Assembly: GCA_026874595.1 (NCBI GenBank)
Contig: CM049317.1
Location: 43,362,401-43,426,400 of the forward strand
Length of the DNA stretch: 64,000 nt
From: Sipunculus nudus
Taxonomy: Eukaryota; Annelida; Sipuncula; Golfingiida; Sipunculidae
Direction: 5' to 3'
Shown here: in pieces, positions 1-11,411 of the stretch
Layout: every line of letters begins with the position of its first letter
Numbering within the stretch: the stretch's first letter is position 1
The notes under the pieces: model-generated
The model's input: only the letters and a program-made list of their open reading frames with translations
Told to the model about the DNA's origin: nothing
Databases searched by the model: none
Translations under genes and position numbers: made by a program

Positions 1-288
1 AAATCTTTGCAGGTAACCCCTCCAGTTTTGTGTATGATAAAGAGCTATGTGAGATCTAAACACATGCACAATTTTGGCCTAATCGGTCAAATGGTTCCTG
101 AGATATGAGCTTGGATGTGTCCAGCGTTAACTAGAATGTAGGTGGCGCCACCTGTCATAAAATCAAGAAAGCTGTCCACGATGTATAAACCTGCAAAATT
201 TTAGGCAGTTATGTCGAACCACTACAGAGGAGGAGGAACTCGGTCAAAAACATAGTATCCGCAAAACTTCGTTTTGGCGGATACAAAA
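1..288 (+). mobile_element. C-family element, 3' part (C0), cut by window start
   Basis: This is the tail of a tandem-core element. It shows an exact GGTGGCGCCACC at 141-152 and ends in a hairpin at 255-284 (arms GTATCCGCAAAAC and GTTTTGGCGGATAC, loop TTC, one unpaired base) followed by AAAAA. Related copies lie at 17982-19442, 56993-57900 and 61327-62056. It runs straight into A-family sequence at 289 with the same junction as at 57900, so it is a C element nested in an A element. It is non-coding. Confidence 0.75.
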
Positions 289-2331
289 ATACAGGTGGCT
301 CCACCAGTCTGCAGAAACTAATAAAAACACTTAATGGTCAATATCCATGCAAAAAAATCATGGTGATCTCTGCATTAGTTGTTCAGATACTTCAGTTTTT
401 GTATCAAATTGTCCATTATTCTGAGGGATACTTCGGAGTCCTATAGCTTGAAGGATATGGGTAACAGAGACCTAATTTCAAGTTTCCACAGGCACCTTTC
501 ATGGGCCTCCTTGCATGACAAGAATGAAGATTCTAGGTCCAGTTGTTGCGATTTGTACATTGTTGACAGATAACCACATCTTTAAAGGTCTCAAAAAAAA
601 GAAAAAAATTCGTAAAAATTTGAAAAAAAAATAGAGGTGGCACACCCAGTCTGCAGAAACTGATGGAACAGCTCATGATCAATATGTATGCCGAAAATCA
701 TGACCATCAGTGTTGTAGTTATTGAAATACTGCAGATTTTGTATCAAATTTTCCATTATTCTGGGGGGGGGGGGGGGTATTTTGGACCCATACAGCTTAA
801 AGAATATGGGTAACAGAGACCTAATTTCAAGTTTCCATGGAGACTTTTCATGGGTCTCCCTGTGTGTCAAGAATGAAGATTCTTGGTCCAGTTTTTATGA
901 TTTGTGCCCTGTTAACAGATGGTCATATCTTTAAAGGTCTCAAAAATACAGAAAAATTTCGTAAAAAAAACCGAACAAATACAGGTGGTGCCACCAGTCT
1001 GCAGAAACTTATGAAACACTCCATGATCAATATCCATGCAAACAATTATGGTTATCTCTACATTAGTTGTTCAGATACTTTAGCTTTTGTATCAAATTTT
1101 CCATTATTCTGAGCTGTACTTTGGAGTGCCATAGCTCAAAGGATATGGGTAACAGAGACCAAAATTCAGGTTTCCATGGAGACTTATCATGGGTCTCCCT
1201 GTGTGTCAAGAACGAAGATTCTAGGTCCAGTCGTTACGATTTGTACCCTGTTGACAGATAACTACATCCTTAAAGGTCTCAAAAATGGAGAAAACAATTC
1301 GTGAACATTGAAAAATACAGGTGGCGCCACCAGTCTGCAGAAACTGATGGAACAGCTCATGATCAATATGTATGCCGAAAATCATGACCATCAGTGATGT
1401 AGTTAATGAGATATTGAAGTTTTTGTATGAAATTTTTTACTATTCTGGGGGGTAATTTTGGGCCCCATAGCTCGAAGGATATGGGTAACAGAGACCTAAT
1501 TTCTGGTTTCCATGGAGACTTTTTATAGGTCTCTCAGTGTGTCGAAAATGAAGATTCTAGGTCCAGTCGTTACGATTTGTGCCACGCTAACAGATGACAG
1601 CATCCTCAAAGGTCTCAAAAATAGAGGAAAAAATCGTAAAAAATCAAACAGTACAGGTGGCGCCACCAGTCTGCAGGAACTGATCAAACATCTCATGATC
1701 AATATGTATGCCAAAAATGAAGACCATCAGTGATGTAGTTATTGAGATATTGAAGTTTTTGTATGAAATTTTTTACTATTCTGGGGGGTACTTTGGGGCC
1801 CCATAGCTCAAAGGATATGGGTAACAGAGACCTAATTTCTGGTTTCCGAGGAGATTTTTCACGGACCTCTCAGTGTGTCAAGAATTAAGATTCTAAGTCC
1901 AGTCTTTATGATTTGTGCCTTGTTAACAGATGTTCACATTTTTAAAGGTCTCAAAAATAGAGAAAAAAATTCGTAAAAAATCGAAAAAATACAGGTGGCG
2001 CCACCAGTCTGCAGGAAGTGATGTAACATCTCATGATCAATATGTATGCCAAAAATCATGACCATCAGTCAAGTAGTTTATGAGATATTGAAGTTTTTGT
2101 ATGAAATTTTTTACTTTTCTGGGGGGTACTTTGGGGCCACATAGCTCGAAGGATATGGGTAACAGAGACCTAATTTCTGGTTTCCAAGGAGATTTTTTAT
2201 GGACCTCTCAGAATCCCAAGTTACAAGGTTCTAGGTCCAGCGGTTACGATTTGTGCCTGGTTAACGGACGGACAGACGGACAAAGAGTGATCGCTATAGC
2301 TCAGATGACTTTCAGTCAGCTGAGCTAAAAA
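289..2331 (+). mobile_element. A-family tandem-core element (A0), 3' part
   Basis: Six tandem units of about 335-340 bp. Each starts near a CAGGTGGCGCCACCAGTCTG box, carries a G-run before a GTACTT, and has the phrase GGGTAACAGAGACCTAATTT. The last unit passes into a GGACGGACAGACGG microsatellite and the A-type terminal hairpin (TAGCTCAG/CTGAGCTA) followed by AAAAA near 2331. Short open frames occur in every unit, but only because the unit repeats; they have no coding signature. The 5' head lies outside the window. Confidence 0.8.
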
Positions 2332-2609
2332 GGATGCATAAATAAAATGTTCCAGCTATAAAAGTAAGGTAAATTGAGTAAAACTAGCTGAAGGCTTATA
2401 GTCATGGCAATATGACTAAATCACAAGAACATATAAGTGATATAAGGCTTATAGTCATGGCAATACGACTAAATCACAAGAACATATAAGTGATATAAGG
2501 CTTACTGGAAACAGACAATATTTCAAAGAATTTCTCCCAAGTTTAATCTAAGGGTCCAAAAAGCTGATCATTAAATAATTTAACAAATACATACATTCAG
2601 TTATCCCAC
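2332..2609. repeat. Intronic/downstream spacer with a 53-bp two-copy tandem repeat
   Basis: Two copies of a 53-bp unit beginning AAGGCTTATAGTCATGGC occupy 2391-2443 and 2444-2496, and a third starts at 2497 and breaks off. The rest is AT-rich with no gene signal. It lies just downstream of the minus-strand exon at 2610-2762. Confidence 0.7.
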
Positions 2610-2762
2610 CTTTAAATTATCTCCAAATGGATCCCATTTATTAAAGTCCATTTTGAATTCCAACCGGAGGGTGTCATCATCACACAGTCCATTATCCAGT
2701 GGGGGGAGATCAATCTGACCATCCTCCAGGCACACAGTTCTGGAGTCTGACAGTGCAAAGCT
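2610..2762 (-). CDS. Exon, C-terminal part of a UPA-like domain (ZU5-UPA gene)
   Basis: A 153-nt open exon of 51 codons on the minus strand. An acceptor (CTTACAG, after a pyrimidine-rich stretch) precedes it and a donor (AAAG then GTGGGA) follows; both ends are in phase 0. The peptide has SRTVCLEDGQIDLPPL, then DDDTLRLEF, then WDPFGDNL. In UPA domains (UNC5, PIDD, ankyrin) a beta-rich end of this kind precedes the linker to a death domain. The phase-0 start matches the phase-0 end of the ZU5 exon at 44450-45064, which is upstream on this strand. I infer that they are consecutive exons; no other exon was seen between them. An isolated exon relic is the alternative. The next exon, possibly a death domain, would lie left of the window. 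Confidence 0.62.
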
Positions 2763-3551
2763 CTGTAAGGTTAATAACATCAAATAGATGATATAATACA
2801 AACTCTTAACACAGATGCTCAGCCATTTAATTTAAAACATTTAATAAATAAGACATTTCTTGAATCAGAGATACCATAGTATCCCCAGATTTCCCTATTT
2901 AAATAATCCCTTCTTCTGAAGCATATATTGACATATTTCAAAAGATTTTTTAAATCATTCAAAAACACAGATATGGCAATTTTTGTATAAATTTGTAGAA
3001 AAAATATGCAGAATTTTTAAAGATATGGTGTTCCCAGAAATCCTATACTTTTACAGAATTGAAATTGACATTCCAGGGGAAGTTTGCCAGTTTTAAAACT
3101 CAATGAGAAACTTAAGTAGAAACAATGTGTGTATTAAACTTGAGAATACTTTAAGTGCTGGTATTCACAGAACTCCCAAATCTTCTGTGCAGCTTTGACC
3201 TGGATCATCAGTTGTAGATTGAATTCAAGATCTTGGTTGAAATTTTTTTTTTCCATAAAATTTGAGGAAAACCTTTGTAGTACTTCAAATGTTAAGAGTT
3301 TGACAAAATTCCAAAAACTCCACAGATCTGACTTTGAAGCTCAAGGTTAGCCCTGCCAAAGCTAAAATGCATAAAAATAAAACATGATTTCCTGTGCTAA
3401 AGCTATCTGCTTACCTAAATCTGCTTGAGTTCGATTCCTGTGGGAGTAAACTGCTTAGTTTAACCTGCAATGGCTGTCTGCACATAAATGCTGAACATTT
3501 AACATCTACTTTCATCTTCAAACCCTATTTTATATTTCTATTATATTTGTT
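2763..3551. other. Intron sequence, no recognised element
   Basis: AT-rich, mostly single-copy-looking sequence upstream (minus sense) of the small exon. I see no open frame of note, no repeat family shared with the rest of the window and no clear LTR, although the 5' LTR and leader of the copia element starting by 3552 should lie here if preserved. A GTTCGATTCC string near 3429 resembles a tRNA B box, but its flanks do not pair as a T-arm. Confidence 0.5.
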
Positions 3552-3795
3552 ATGGAGCAGTTCTGGATAAACTGACAAATTTGGCCAAGACAAAGTGGAG
3601 GAGATTAGTTATGGTGGCATTACCAGTTGGTGACTCCAGTGCATGAGAAAAGCTTCGTCTTGCAGTCCAGAACGGTGGTGTAGATAAAAATTCTAAGGAT
3701 TGTGATGACAATATTTTGAATGAACTTGACAAATGTTTCAAGAAAGATGACTTTAGGTCAGTATGTAGAGCATGGAGAGATTTCATAAGTTATAG
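3552..3795 (+). pseudogene. Copia-type gag fragment, part 1
   Basis: One plus-strand frame reads with a single stop. It includes NILNELDKCFKKDDF and SVCRAWRDFISYR, which resemble the helical Gag of Ty1/copia elements (a short acidic/basic helix followed by an AWxxF motif). The frame is cut at 3795 by the head of element A1. It resumes directly after that element's A-rich tail at 10233 with TDQKMSEYITGYEKK, a good fit to the next Gag segment (the S-x-x-E-Y-I-x-x-Y/F-E motif). The identification rests on pattern memory of copia Gag and on the continuity across the insertion. It is non-functional. Confidence 0.55.
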
Positions 3796-6599
3796 AACAA
3801 GTGACCCAGGGGTCATGACGCTCAGCTGACCAGGAAGACATTGACAAAAATAATTTTATTATCTGAATGTCAAATTTGAATGAAATACTTTTTCCAAACT
3901 TGACCTTTTGTATAAAATCATCCAATATTCATTGGGGTACTATGGAGCTCTGTAGCATGAAGGATATGGGTAACAGACACCTATTTATCAAGGTTTACAA
4001 GATGACTTTTCAGGGGTCTCCCAGCATGTCAAAAAATAAAATTCTAGGTCCAGTTATTATGATTTGTGCCCTGTTAACAAATCCAAATGTTTATTCTGGG
4101 GGGTATTTCAAAGCCGCATAGGATGAAGGATATGGGTAACAGAGATGTAATTTCAGGTGCACAAGGAGACTTTTCAGGGGCGTCCTAGCATATCAAGAAA
4201 GGAGATTCTAGGTCAAGTCATTATAATTTGTGCTCTGTTAACAGATGACCAAATCTTTATTCTGGGGAGTACTTCGGAGCCCCAGAGCATGAAGGATATG
4301 GGTAACAGGGACCTTATTTCGGTTTTCCATGTAGACCTTTTATGGGCTTCCCTGGAGGTGAGGACAGAAGATTCTAGGTCCAGTCATTATGATTTGTGCC
4401 CTGTTAATATATGACCAAATCTTTATTCTGGGGGAACTTCAGAGCCCCATAGCTCACAGAATATGGGTAACAGGGACCTTATTTCGGGTTTCCATGTAGA
4501 CCTTTTATGGGCTTCCCTGGAGGTGAGGACAGAAGATTCTAGGTCCAGTCATTATGATTTGTGCCCTGTTTACAGATGACCAAATGTTTAAAGATCACAA
4601 AAGTAGAGAAAAAAAATCGTAAAAAATAAAAAAAATATAGGTGGCGCCACCAATCTCCAGAAATTGATGAAACACTCCATGATCAATATCCATGCAAAAA
4701 AACATGGTGATTAATGCATTAGTTGTTCAGATACTTGAGCTTTTGTATTAAATTTTGCATTATTCTGGGGGGTACTTCAGAACCCCATAGCTCGAAGAAT
4801 ATAGGTCACAGTGACCTAATTTCAGGTTTACAAGGAGAATTTCCATAGACCTCCCAGGATTTCAAGTAAGAAGATTCCCGGTCTTGCGGTTACGATTTGT
4901 GCCCTGTTAACAGACAGACGCCTGGATGGCCGGACGGACGACGGACAAAAGGTGATCCCTACAGCTCAGATGACTTTCAGTCAGCTGAGCTAAAAATTGA
5001 AAAAATACAGGTGGCGCCACCAGAATGCAGAAACTGATGAAACATTTCATGATCAATATCCATGCAAAGAATCATGGTGATCAATATAATAATTGTTCAG
5101 ATACTTGAGCTTTTGTATCAAATTTTCCATTATTCTGGGGGGTACTTCGGAGCCCCATAGCTCAGAGGTTATGGGTAACAGAGACCTAATTTCAAGTTTT
5201 TAAGGAAACTTTTCATGGGCCTCTCAGCATGTCAAGAGAGAAGATTCTAGGTCCAGTTGTTACGTTTTGTGCCATGTTAACAGATGACCGCATCTTATGA
5301 GGTCTCAAAAATAGAGAAAAAAATTCGTAAAAATAAAAAAAATACAGGTGGCGCCACCATACTGCAGAAACTGATGACACATTCCATGATCAATATCCAT
5401 GCAAAGAATCATGGTGATCACTGCAATAGTTGTTTAGACACTTGAGCTTTTGTATCAAATTGTCCATTATTCTGAGGGATACTTCAGATGACTTACAGTC
5501 AGCTGAGCTAAAAACACTTAATGGTCAATATCCATGCAAAGAATCATGATGATCTCCATATTAGTTGTTCAGATACTTCTGCTTTTGTATCAAATTGTCC
5601 ATTATTCTGAGGGATACTTCAGAGTCCTATAGCTTGAAGGATATGGGTAACAGAGACCTAATTTCAAGTTTCCACAGGCACTCTTCATGGGCCTCCTTGC
5701 ATGACAAGAATGAAGTTTCTAGGTCCAGTTGTTGCAATTTGTACCCTCTTGATAGATAACCACATCTTCAAAAGTCTCGAAAAAAGAGAAAAAAAATTCG
5801 TAAAAATTTGAAAAAAATAGAGGTGGCGCACCCTCTCTGCAGAAACTGATGAAACAGCTCATGATCAATATGTATGCCAAAATCATGACCATCAGTCTTA
5901 TAGTTATTGAGATACTGCACTTTTTGTATCAAATTTTCCATTATTCTGGGGTGTATTTTGGAGCCATACAGCCTAAAGAATATGGGTAACAGAGACCTAA
6001 TTTCAGGTTTCCATGGAGAATTTTCATGGGTCTCCCTGTGGGTCAAGAATGAAGATTCTAGGTCCAGTTTTTATGATTTGTGCCCTGTTAACAGATGTTC
6101 ATATCTTTACAGGTCTCAAAAATAGATAAAACATTCGAACAAAAACCCGAACAAATACAGGTTGTGCCACCAGTCTGCAGGAACTGATGGAACACCTCTT
6201 GATCAAAAGTTATGCCACAAATCATGACCATCAGTGATGTAGTTATTGAGATATTGAAGTTTTTGTATGAAATTTTTGACTACTCTGAGGGGTACTTTGG
6301 GGCCCCATAGCTCGAAGGATATGGGTAACAGAGACCTAATTTCTGGTTTCCATGGAGACTTTTCATAGGTCTCTCAGTGTATTGAGAATGAAGATTCTAG
6401 GTCCAGTCGTTACGATTTGTGCCATGTTAACAGATGACAGCATCCTTAAAAGTCTCAAAAATAGAGGAAGAAATCGTAAAAAAATCAAACAGTATAGGTG
6501 GCGCCACCAGTCTGTTGGAACTGATGGAACATCTCATAATCAATATGTATGCCAAAAATCATGAACATCAGTGATGTAGTTATTGAGATATTGAAGTTT

Positions 6600-9500
6600 T
6601 TGTATGAAATTTTTGACTACTCTGGGGGAGTACTTTGGGGCCCCATAGCTCAAAGGATATGGGTAACAGAGACCTAATTTCTGGTTTCCATGGAGACTTT
6701 TCATAGGTCTTCTAGTGTGTTGAGAATGAAGATTCTAGGTCCAGTCGTTACGATTTGTGCCATGTTAACAGATGACAGCATCCTTAAAGGTCTCAAAAAT
6801 AGAGGAAAAAATTGTAAAAAATCGAACGATACAGGTGGTGCCACCAGTCTGCAGGAACAGATGATACATCTCATGATCAATAGTTATGCCACAAATCATG
6901 ACCATCATTCAAGTAGTTAATGAGATATTGAAGTTTTTGTATGAATTTTTTTACTTTTCTTGGGGGTACTTTAGGGCTCCATAGCTTGAAGAAAATGGGT
7001 AACAGAGACCTAATTTTGGTTTCCATGGAGACTTTTCATAGGTCTCTCAGTGTGTCGAGAATGAAGATTCTAGGTCCAGTCGTTATGATTTGTGCCAAGT
7101 TAACAGATGACAGCATCCTTAAAGGTCTCAAAAATAGAGGAAAAAATCGTAAAAATCAAACAAAACAGGTGGCGCCACAAGTCTGCAGGAACTGATGGAA
7201 CATTTCATAATCAATATGTATGCCAAAAATCATGACCACCAGTGATGTAGTTATTGAGATATTGAAGTTTTTGTATGAAATTTTTGACTACTCTGGGGGG
7301 GGGGGTACTTTGGTGCCCCATAGCTCGAAGGATATGGTTAACAGAGACCTAATTTCTGGTTTCCAAGGATATTTTTCATGGACCTTTCAGTGTGTCAAGA
7401 ATGAAGATTCTAGGTCCAGTCGTTATGATTTGTGCCATGCTAACAGATGACAGCATCCTTAAAGGTCTCAAAAATAGAGGAAAAAATCGTAAAAAATCGA
7501 ACAATAAAGGTGGCACCACCAGTCTGCAGGAAGTGATGACACATCTCATGATCAATAGTTATGCCACAAATCATGACCATCAGTCAAGTAGTTAATGAGA
7601 TATTGAAGTTTTTGTATGAAATTTTTTACTTTTCTTGGGGGTACTTTGGGGCTCCATAGCTTGAAGAATATAGGTAACAGAGACCTAATTTCTGGTTTCC
7701 ATGGAGACTTTTCATAGGTCTCTCAGTGTGTCAAGAATGAAGATTCTAGGTCCAGTCTTTGGGATTTGTGCCTTGTTAACAGATGTTTACATTTTGAAAG
7801 GTCTCAAAAATAGAGAAAAAATTCGTAAAAAATTGAACGATACAGGTGGCGCCACCAGTCTGCAGGAAGTGATGGAACATCTCATGATCAATATGTATGA
7901 CAAAAATCATGACCATCAGTCAAGTATTTAATGAGATATTGAAGTTATTGTTTGAAATTTTTTACTTTTCTGGGGGGGTAGTTTGGGGCCCCATAGCTGG
8001 AAGGATATGGGTAACAGAGACCTAGTTTCTGGTTTCCATGGAGACTTTTCATAGGTCTCTCAGTGTGTCGAGAATGAAGATTCTAAGTCCAGTCATTACG
8101 ATTTGTGCCTTGTTAACAGATGTTCACATTTTTAAAGGTCTCAAAAATAGAGAAAAAAATTCGTAAAAAATCGAAAAATACAGGTGGCGCCACCAGTCTT
8201 CAGGAACTGATGGAACCTCTCATGATCAATAAGTATGCCAAAAATCATGACCATCAGTCAAGTAGTTAATGAGATATTAAGTTTTTGTATGAAATGTTTG
8301 ACTACTCTGGGGGAGTACTTTGGGGCCCCATAGCTCAAAGGATATGGGTAACAGAGACCTAATTTCTGGTTTCCATGGAGACTTTTCATAGGTCTTCTAG
8401 TGTGTTGAGAATGAAGATTCTAGGTCCAGTCGTTACGATTTGTGCCATGTTAACAGATGACAGCATCCTTAAAGGTCTCAAAAATAGAGGAAAAAATCGT
8501 AAAAAATCGAACGATACAGGTGGTGCCACCAGTCTGCAGGAACAGATGATACATCTCATGATCAATAGTTATGCCACAAATCATGACCATCATTCAAGTA
8601 GTTAATGAGATATTGAAGTTTTTGTATGAATTTTTTTACTTTTCTTGGGGGTACTTTAGGGCTCCATAGCTTGAAGAAAATGGGTAACAGAGACCTAATT
8701 TTGGTTTCCATGGAGACTTTTCATAGGTCTCTCAGTGTGTCGAGAATGAAGATTCTAGGTCCAGTCGTTATGATTTGTGCCAAGTTAACAGATGACAGCA
8801 TCCTTAAAGGTCTCAAAAATAGAGGAAAAAATCGTAAAAATCAAACAAAACAGGTGGCGCCACAAGTCTGCAGGAACTGATGGAACATTTCATAATCAAT
8901 ATGTATGCCATAAATCATGACCAACAGTGATGTAGTTATTGAGATATTGAAGTTTTTGTATGAAATTTTTGACTACTCTGGGGGGGGGGGGGGGTACTTT
9001 GGTGCCCGATAGCTCGAAGGATATGGTTAACAGAGACCTAATTTCTGGTTTCCAAGGATATTTTTCATGGACCTTTCAGTGTGTCAAGAATGAAGATTCT
9101 AGGTCCAGTCGTTATGATTTGTGCCATGCTAACAGATGACAGCATCCTTAAAGGTCTCAAAAATAGAGGAAAAAATCGTAAAAAATCGAACAATAAAGGT
9201 GGCACCACCAGTCTGCAGGAAGTGATGACACATCTCATGATCAATAGTTATGCCACAAATCATGACCATCAGTCAAGTAGTTAATGAGATATTGAAGTTT
9301 TTGTATGAAATTTTTTACTTTTCTTGGGGGTACTTTGGGGCTCCATAGCTCGAAGAATATAGGTAACAGAGACCTAATTTCTGGTTTCCATGGAGACTTT
9401 TCATAGGTCTCTCAGTGTGTCAAGAATGAAGATTCTAAGTCCAGTCTTTAGGATTTGTGCCTTGTTAACAGATGTTTACATTTTGAAAGGTCTCAAAAAT

Positions 9501-9975
9501 AGAGAAAAAATTCGTAAAAAATTGAACGATATAGGTGGCGCCACCAGTCTGCAGGAAGTGATGGAACATCTCATGATCAATATGTATGACAAAAATCATG
9601 ACCATCAGTCAAGTATTTAATGAGATATTGAAGTTATTGTTTGAAATTTTTTACTTTTCTGGGGGGGTAGTTTGGGGCCCCATAGCTGGAAGGATATGGG
9701 TAACAGAGACCTAGTTTCTGGTTTCCATGGAGACTTTTCATAGGTCTCTCAGTGTGTCGAGAATGAAGATTCTAAGTCCAGTCATTACGATTTGTGCCTT
9801 GTTAACAGATGTTCACATTTTTAAAGGTCTCAAAAATAGAGAAAAAAATTCGTAAAAAATCGAAAAATACAGGTGGCGCCACCAGTCTTCAGGAACTGAT
9901 GGAACCTCTCATGATCAATATGTATGCCAAAAATCATGACCATCAGTCAAGTAGTTAATGAGATATTGAAGTTTT
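6600..9975 (+). repeat. Higher-order repeat: 5-unit block of about 1.69 kb, two copies
   Basis: Within A1, units of about 337 bp form a block of five that occurs twice, at about 6600-8284 and 8285-9975. Matching landmarks are offset by 1685 bp on the left and 1689 bp on the right; the 4-bp shift comes from a longer G-run at about 8980. Copies of the same unit in the two blocks are almost identical, while neighbouring units inside a block differ clearly. This is the signature of a recent block duplication rather than unit-by-unit homogenisation. Confidence 0.85.
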
Positions 9976-10197
9976 TGTATGAAATTTTGGACTTTTCTGG
10001 GGGGTACTTTGGGGCCCCATAGCTCGAAGGATATGGGTAACAGAGACCTAATTTCTGGTTTCCAAGGAGATTTTTCATGGACCTCTCAGAATGCTAAGTT
10101 ACAAGGTTCTAGGTCCAGCGGTTACGATTTGTGCCTGGTTAACGGACGGACAGACGGACAGACGGACAGACGGACGACGGACAAAGAGTGATCGCTA

Positions 10198-10228
10198 TAG
10201 CTCAGATGACTTTCAGTCAGCTGAGCTA
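10198..10228 (+). repeat. A-family terminal hairpin (example)
   Basis: The outer stem TAGCTCAG (10198-10205) pairs with CTGAGCTA (10221-10228). The inner stem TGACT (10207-10211) pairs with AGTCA (10215-10219). The loop is TTC, with one A/G mismatch between the stems, and AAAA follows. The same hairpin closes A0, A2, A3, E1, E2 and E3. Only the loop changes: TTC or TAC in A, TAT in E. Confidence 0.9.
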
Positions 10229-10232
10229 AAAA

Positions 10233-10289
10233 CTGATCAGAAGATGTCAGAGTACATAACGGGATATGAAAAGAAAGTCAGTCATTTAA
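10233..10289 (+). pseudogene. Copia-type gag fragment, part 2
   Basis: A 57-bp island between the tail of A1 and the head of B1. It reads TDQKMSEYITGYEKKVSHLK in the frame that continues the fragment ending at 3795. It is too short to identify alone; the call depends on the continuity with part 1 and on the copia protease that follows B1 at 13431. Confidence 0.55.
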
Positions 10290-10434
10290 AAAACAAGGCC
10301 TATAGGCCTAATGCAAACCTGTGCAATGAGATTACACCAGGTATAATACTTCAATGCTGGACCATTACTTTTCAAGAACATGTGTAACATGTATATGAAC
10401 AATGCAAGTACTAAACACTTAGAACAAGAAACAA

Positions 10435-10652
10435 ACTAGATGTGGTCGGATAATGGTCCTCAGACGGCCCCGCGCTTCCGCTAGTGCTGGACTAGTTTAC
10501 TTATGGGTGAAAAATCAAGTTAAATTTGAAAAATATGACAAATAGAAACTGTTTCTATTTGTCATATTTTTCAAATTTAACTTGATTTTTTCTGAGAAAC
10601 AGGTATTTATCAATATGCATGAGGGAAAAATCCTACTGAATCAAATGATATT
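10435..10652. mobile_element. Small insertion carrying an 81-bp palindrome
   Basis: This 218-bp segment interrupts the B head between ACAAGAAACA and a second B head. It begins ACTAGATGTGGTCGG, reminiscent of the D-family head (ACTAGATGTGTCGG), so it may be a D-like relative without its tandem core. The centre is the palindrome at 10510-10590. Confidence 0.5.
10510..10590. repeat. Perfect inverted repeat, 40-bp arms, 1-bp centre
   Basis: Arm 10510-10549 is the exact reverse complement of 10551-10590 around a single T at 10550. The arms begin AAAAATCAAGTTAAATTTG and are AT-rich. Beyond the arms the pairing stops at once (G against T). Confidence 0.95.
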
Positions 10653-11295
10653 AAACAAGGCCTACAGGCCTAATGTGAACCTGTGCATATGGATATACAC
10701 CAGGTATAACGCTTCAATGCTGAACCACTACTTTTCATATATATGAACAATGCAAGTACTAAACATTTTGAACAAGAAACAATACACAACATCACTGCTG
10801 AAATTCTGGCATGGGTGCACACAACACAAAAATTATTGTAGGTGGCACCACCAGTCTTGTGTATGACAAAGCTATTTGACATGTATAATAATTTCAGGCT
10901 GATATATCAAATTCCTCCGTAGAATTAAGCAGGCACATACACTTTGCAAAAGTCATTTTAGATGGTGACACCTGTCTTGTGAACGAGAAAAGCCATTAAA
11001 GACACATAGACAGGTCAGAATATCAGGCCAATACATCAAACTTACCTTGAGTCTGATGCACGGGGCTGACCAGGCTTAGGTGAGAAAGGCTGTTGCCCCG
11101 AGTGTACTGTGACAAATTACTGGCTCAGGCTACTGCACTGAATGAACTCTTGACCTGTTGCATAATCTGACACAGTTGGCAGTCTGCCAAAGCTATAAAT
11201 AAATCCAGGCTGACCTTTTGCCTATTGCCAAATCTAAAATAGTAGCCACACAATTGCATAAGCTCACAGATTGGCTTCATATGCAGCCCTGAGGG

Positions 11296-11411
11296 GCATG
11301 ACACCCATGAGGTGATCACATGATACTCATGAGGTGATCACATGCTACCCAAGAGGTGATCACATGCTACCCATGAGATGATCACATGCTGCCCATGAGG
11401 TGATCACATGC
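11296..11411 (+). repeat. 22-bp tandem repeat with TGATCA core
   Basis: About five tandem copies of a unit close to CATGAGGTGATCACATGCTA. Each centres on the palindrome TGATCA. It lies inside B1 and is absent from the matching part of B2 near 19950-20100, so it expanded in this copy. Confidence 0.85.

Larger units (their letters stand above)
3796..10232 (+). mobile_element. A-family element A1, inserted in copia gag
   Basis: The head at 3796 reads AACAAGTGACCCAGGGGTC followed by ACGCTCAGCTGAC. The body is a long run of 335-340 bp core units, many with an exact GGTGGCGCCACC (for example 4640-4651, 5010-5021, 5347-5358, 6497-6508, 7845-7856). It ends with a GGACAGAC microsatellite and the terminal hairpin at 10198-10228. 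An internal A-type 3' end at about 4980-4998 followed by more core shows A-in-A nesting or recombination. A fused 3' end inside a unit near 5487-5515 is a second rearrangement. There is no coding capacity. It is probably a non-autonomous Helentron/pearl-type element. Confidence 0.78.

Noticed and set aside
3420-3445. Possible tRNA or tRNA-derived SINE (B-box-like GTTCGATTCC)
   Set aside because: The flanking bases do not form a T-stem, and no A box or acceptor stem is found at the right distance.
837-9620. Many plus-strand open frames of 60-100 codons with similar proteins (often beginning METFH or MKILG)
   Set aside because: They recur once per 337-bp unit in non-coding tandem cores, differ by frameshifts between units, and have no known domain. 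They follow from repetition of the same DNA.
289-10232. Regularly spaced palindromic repeats resembling a CRISPR array
   Set aside because: The repeat is only 12 bp of identity at 335-340 bp spacing, the 'spacers' are related to each other, there are no cas genes, and the DNA is animal.
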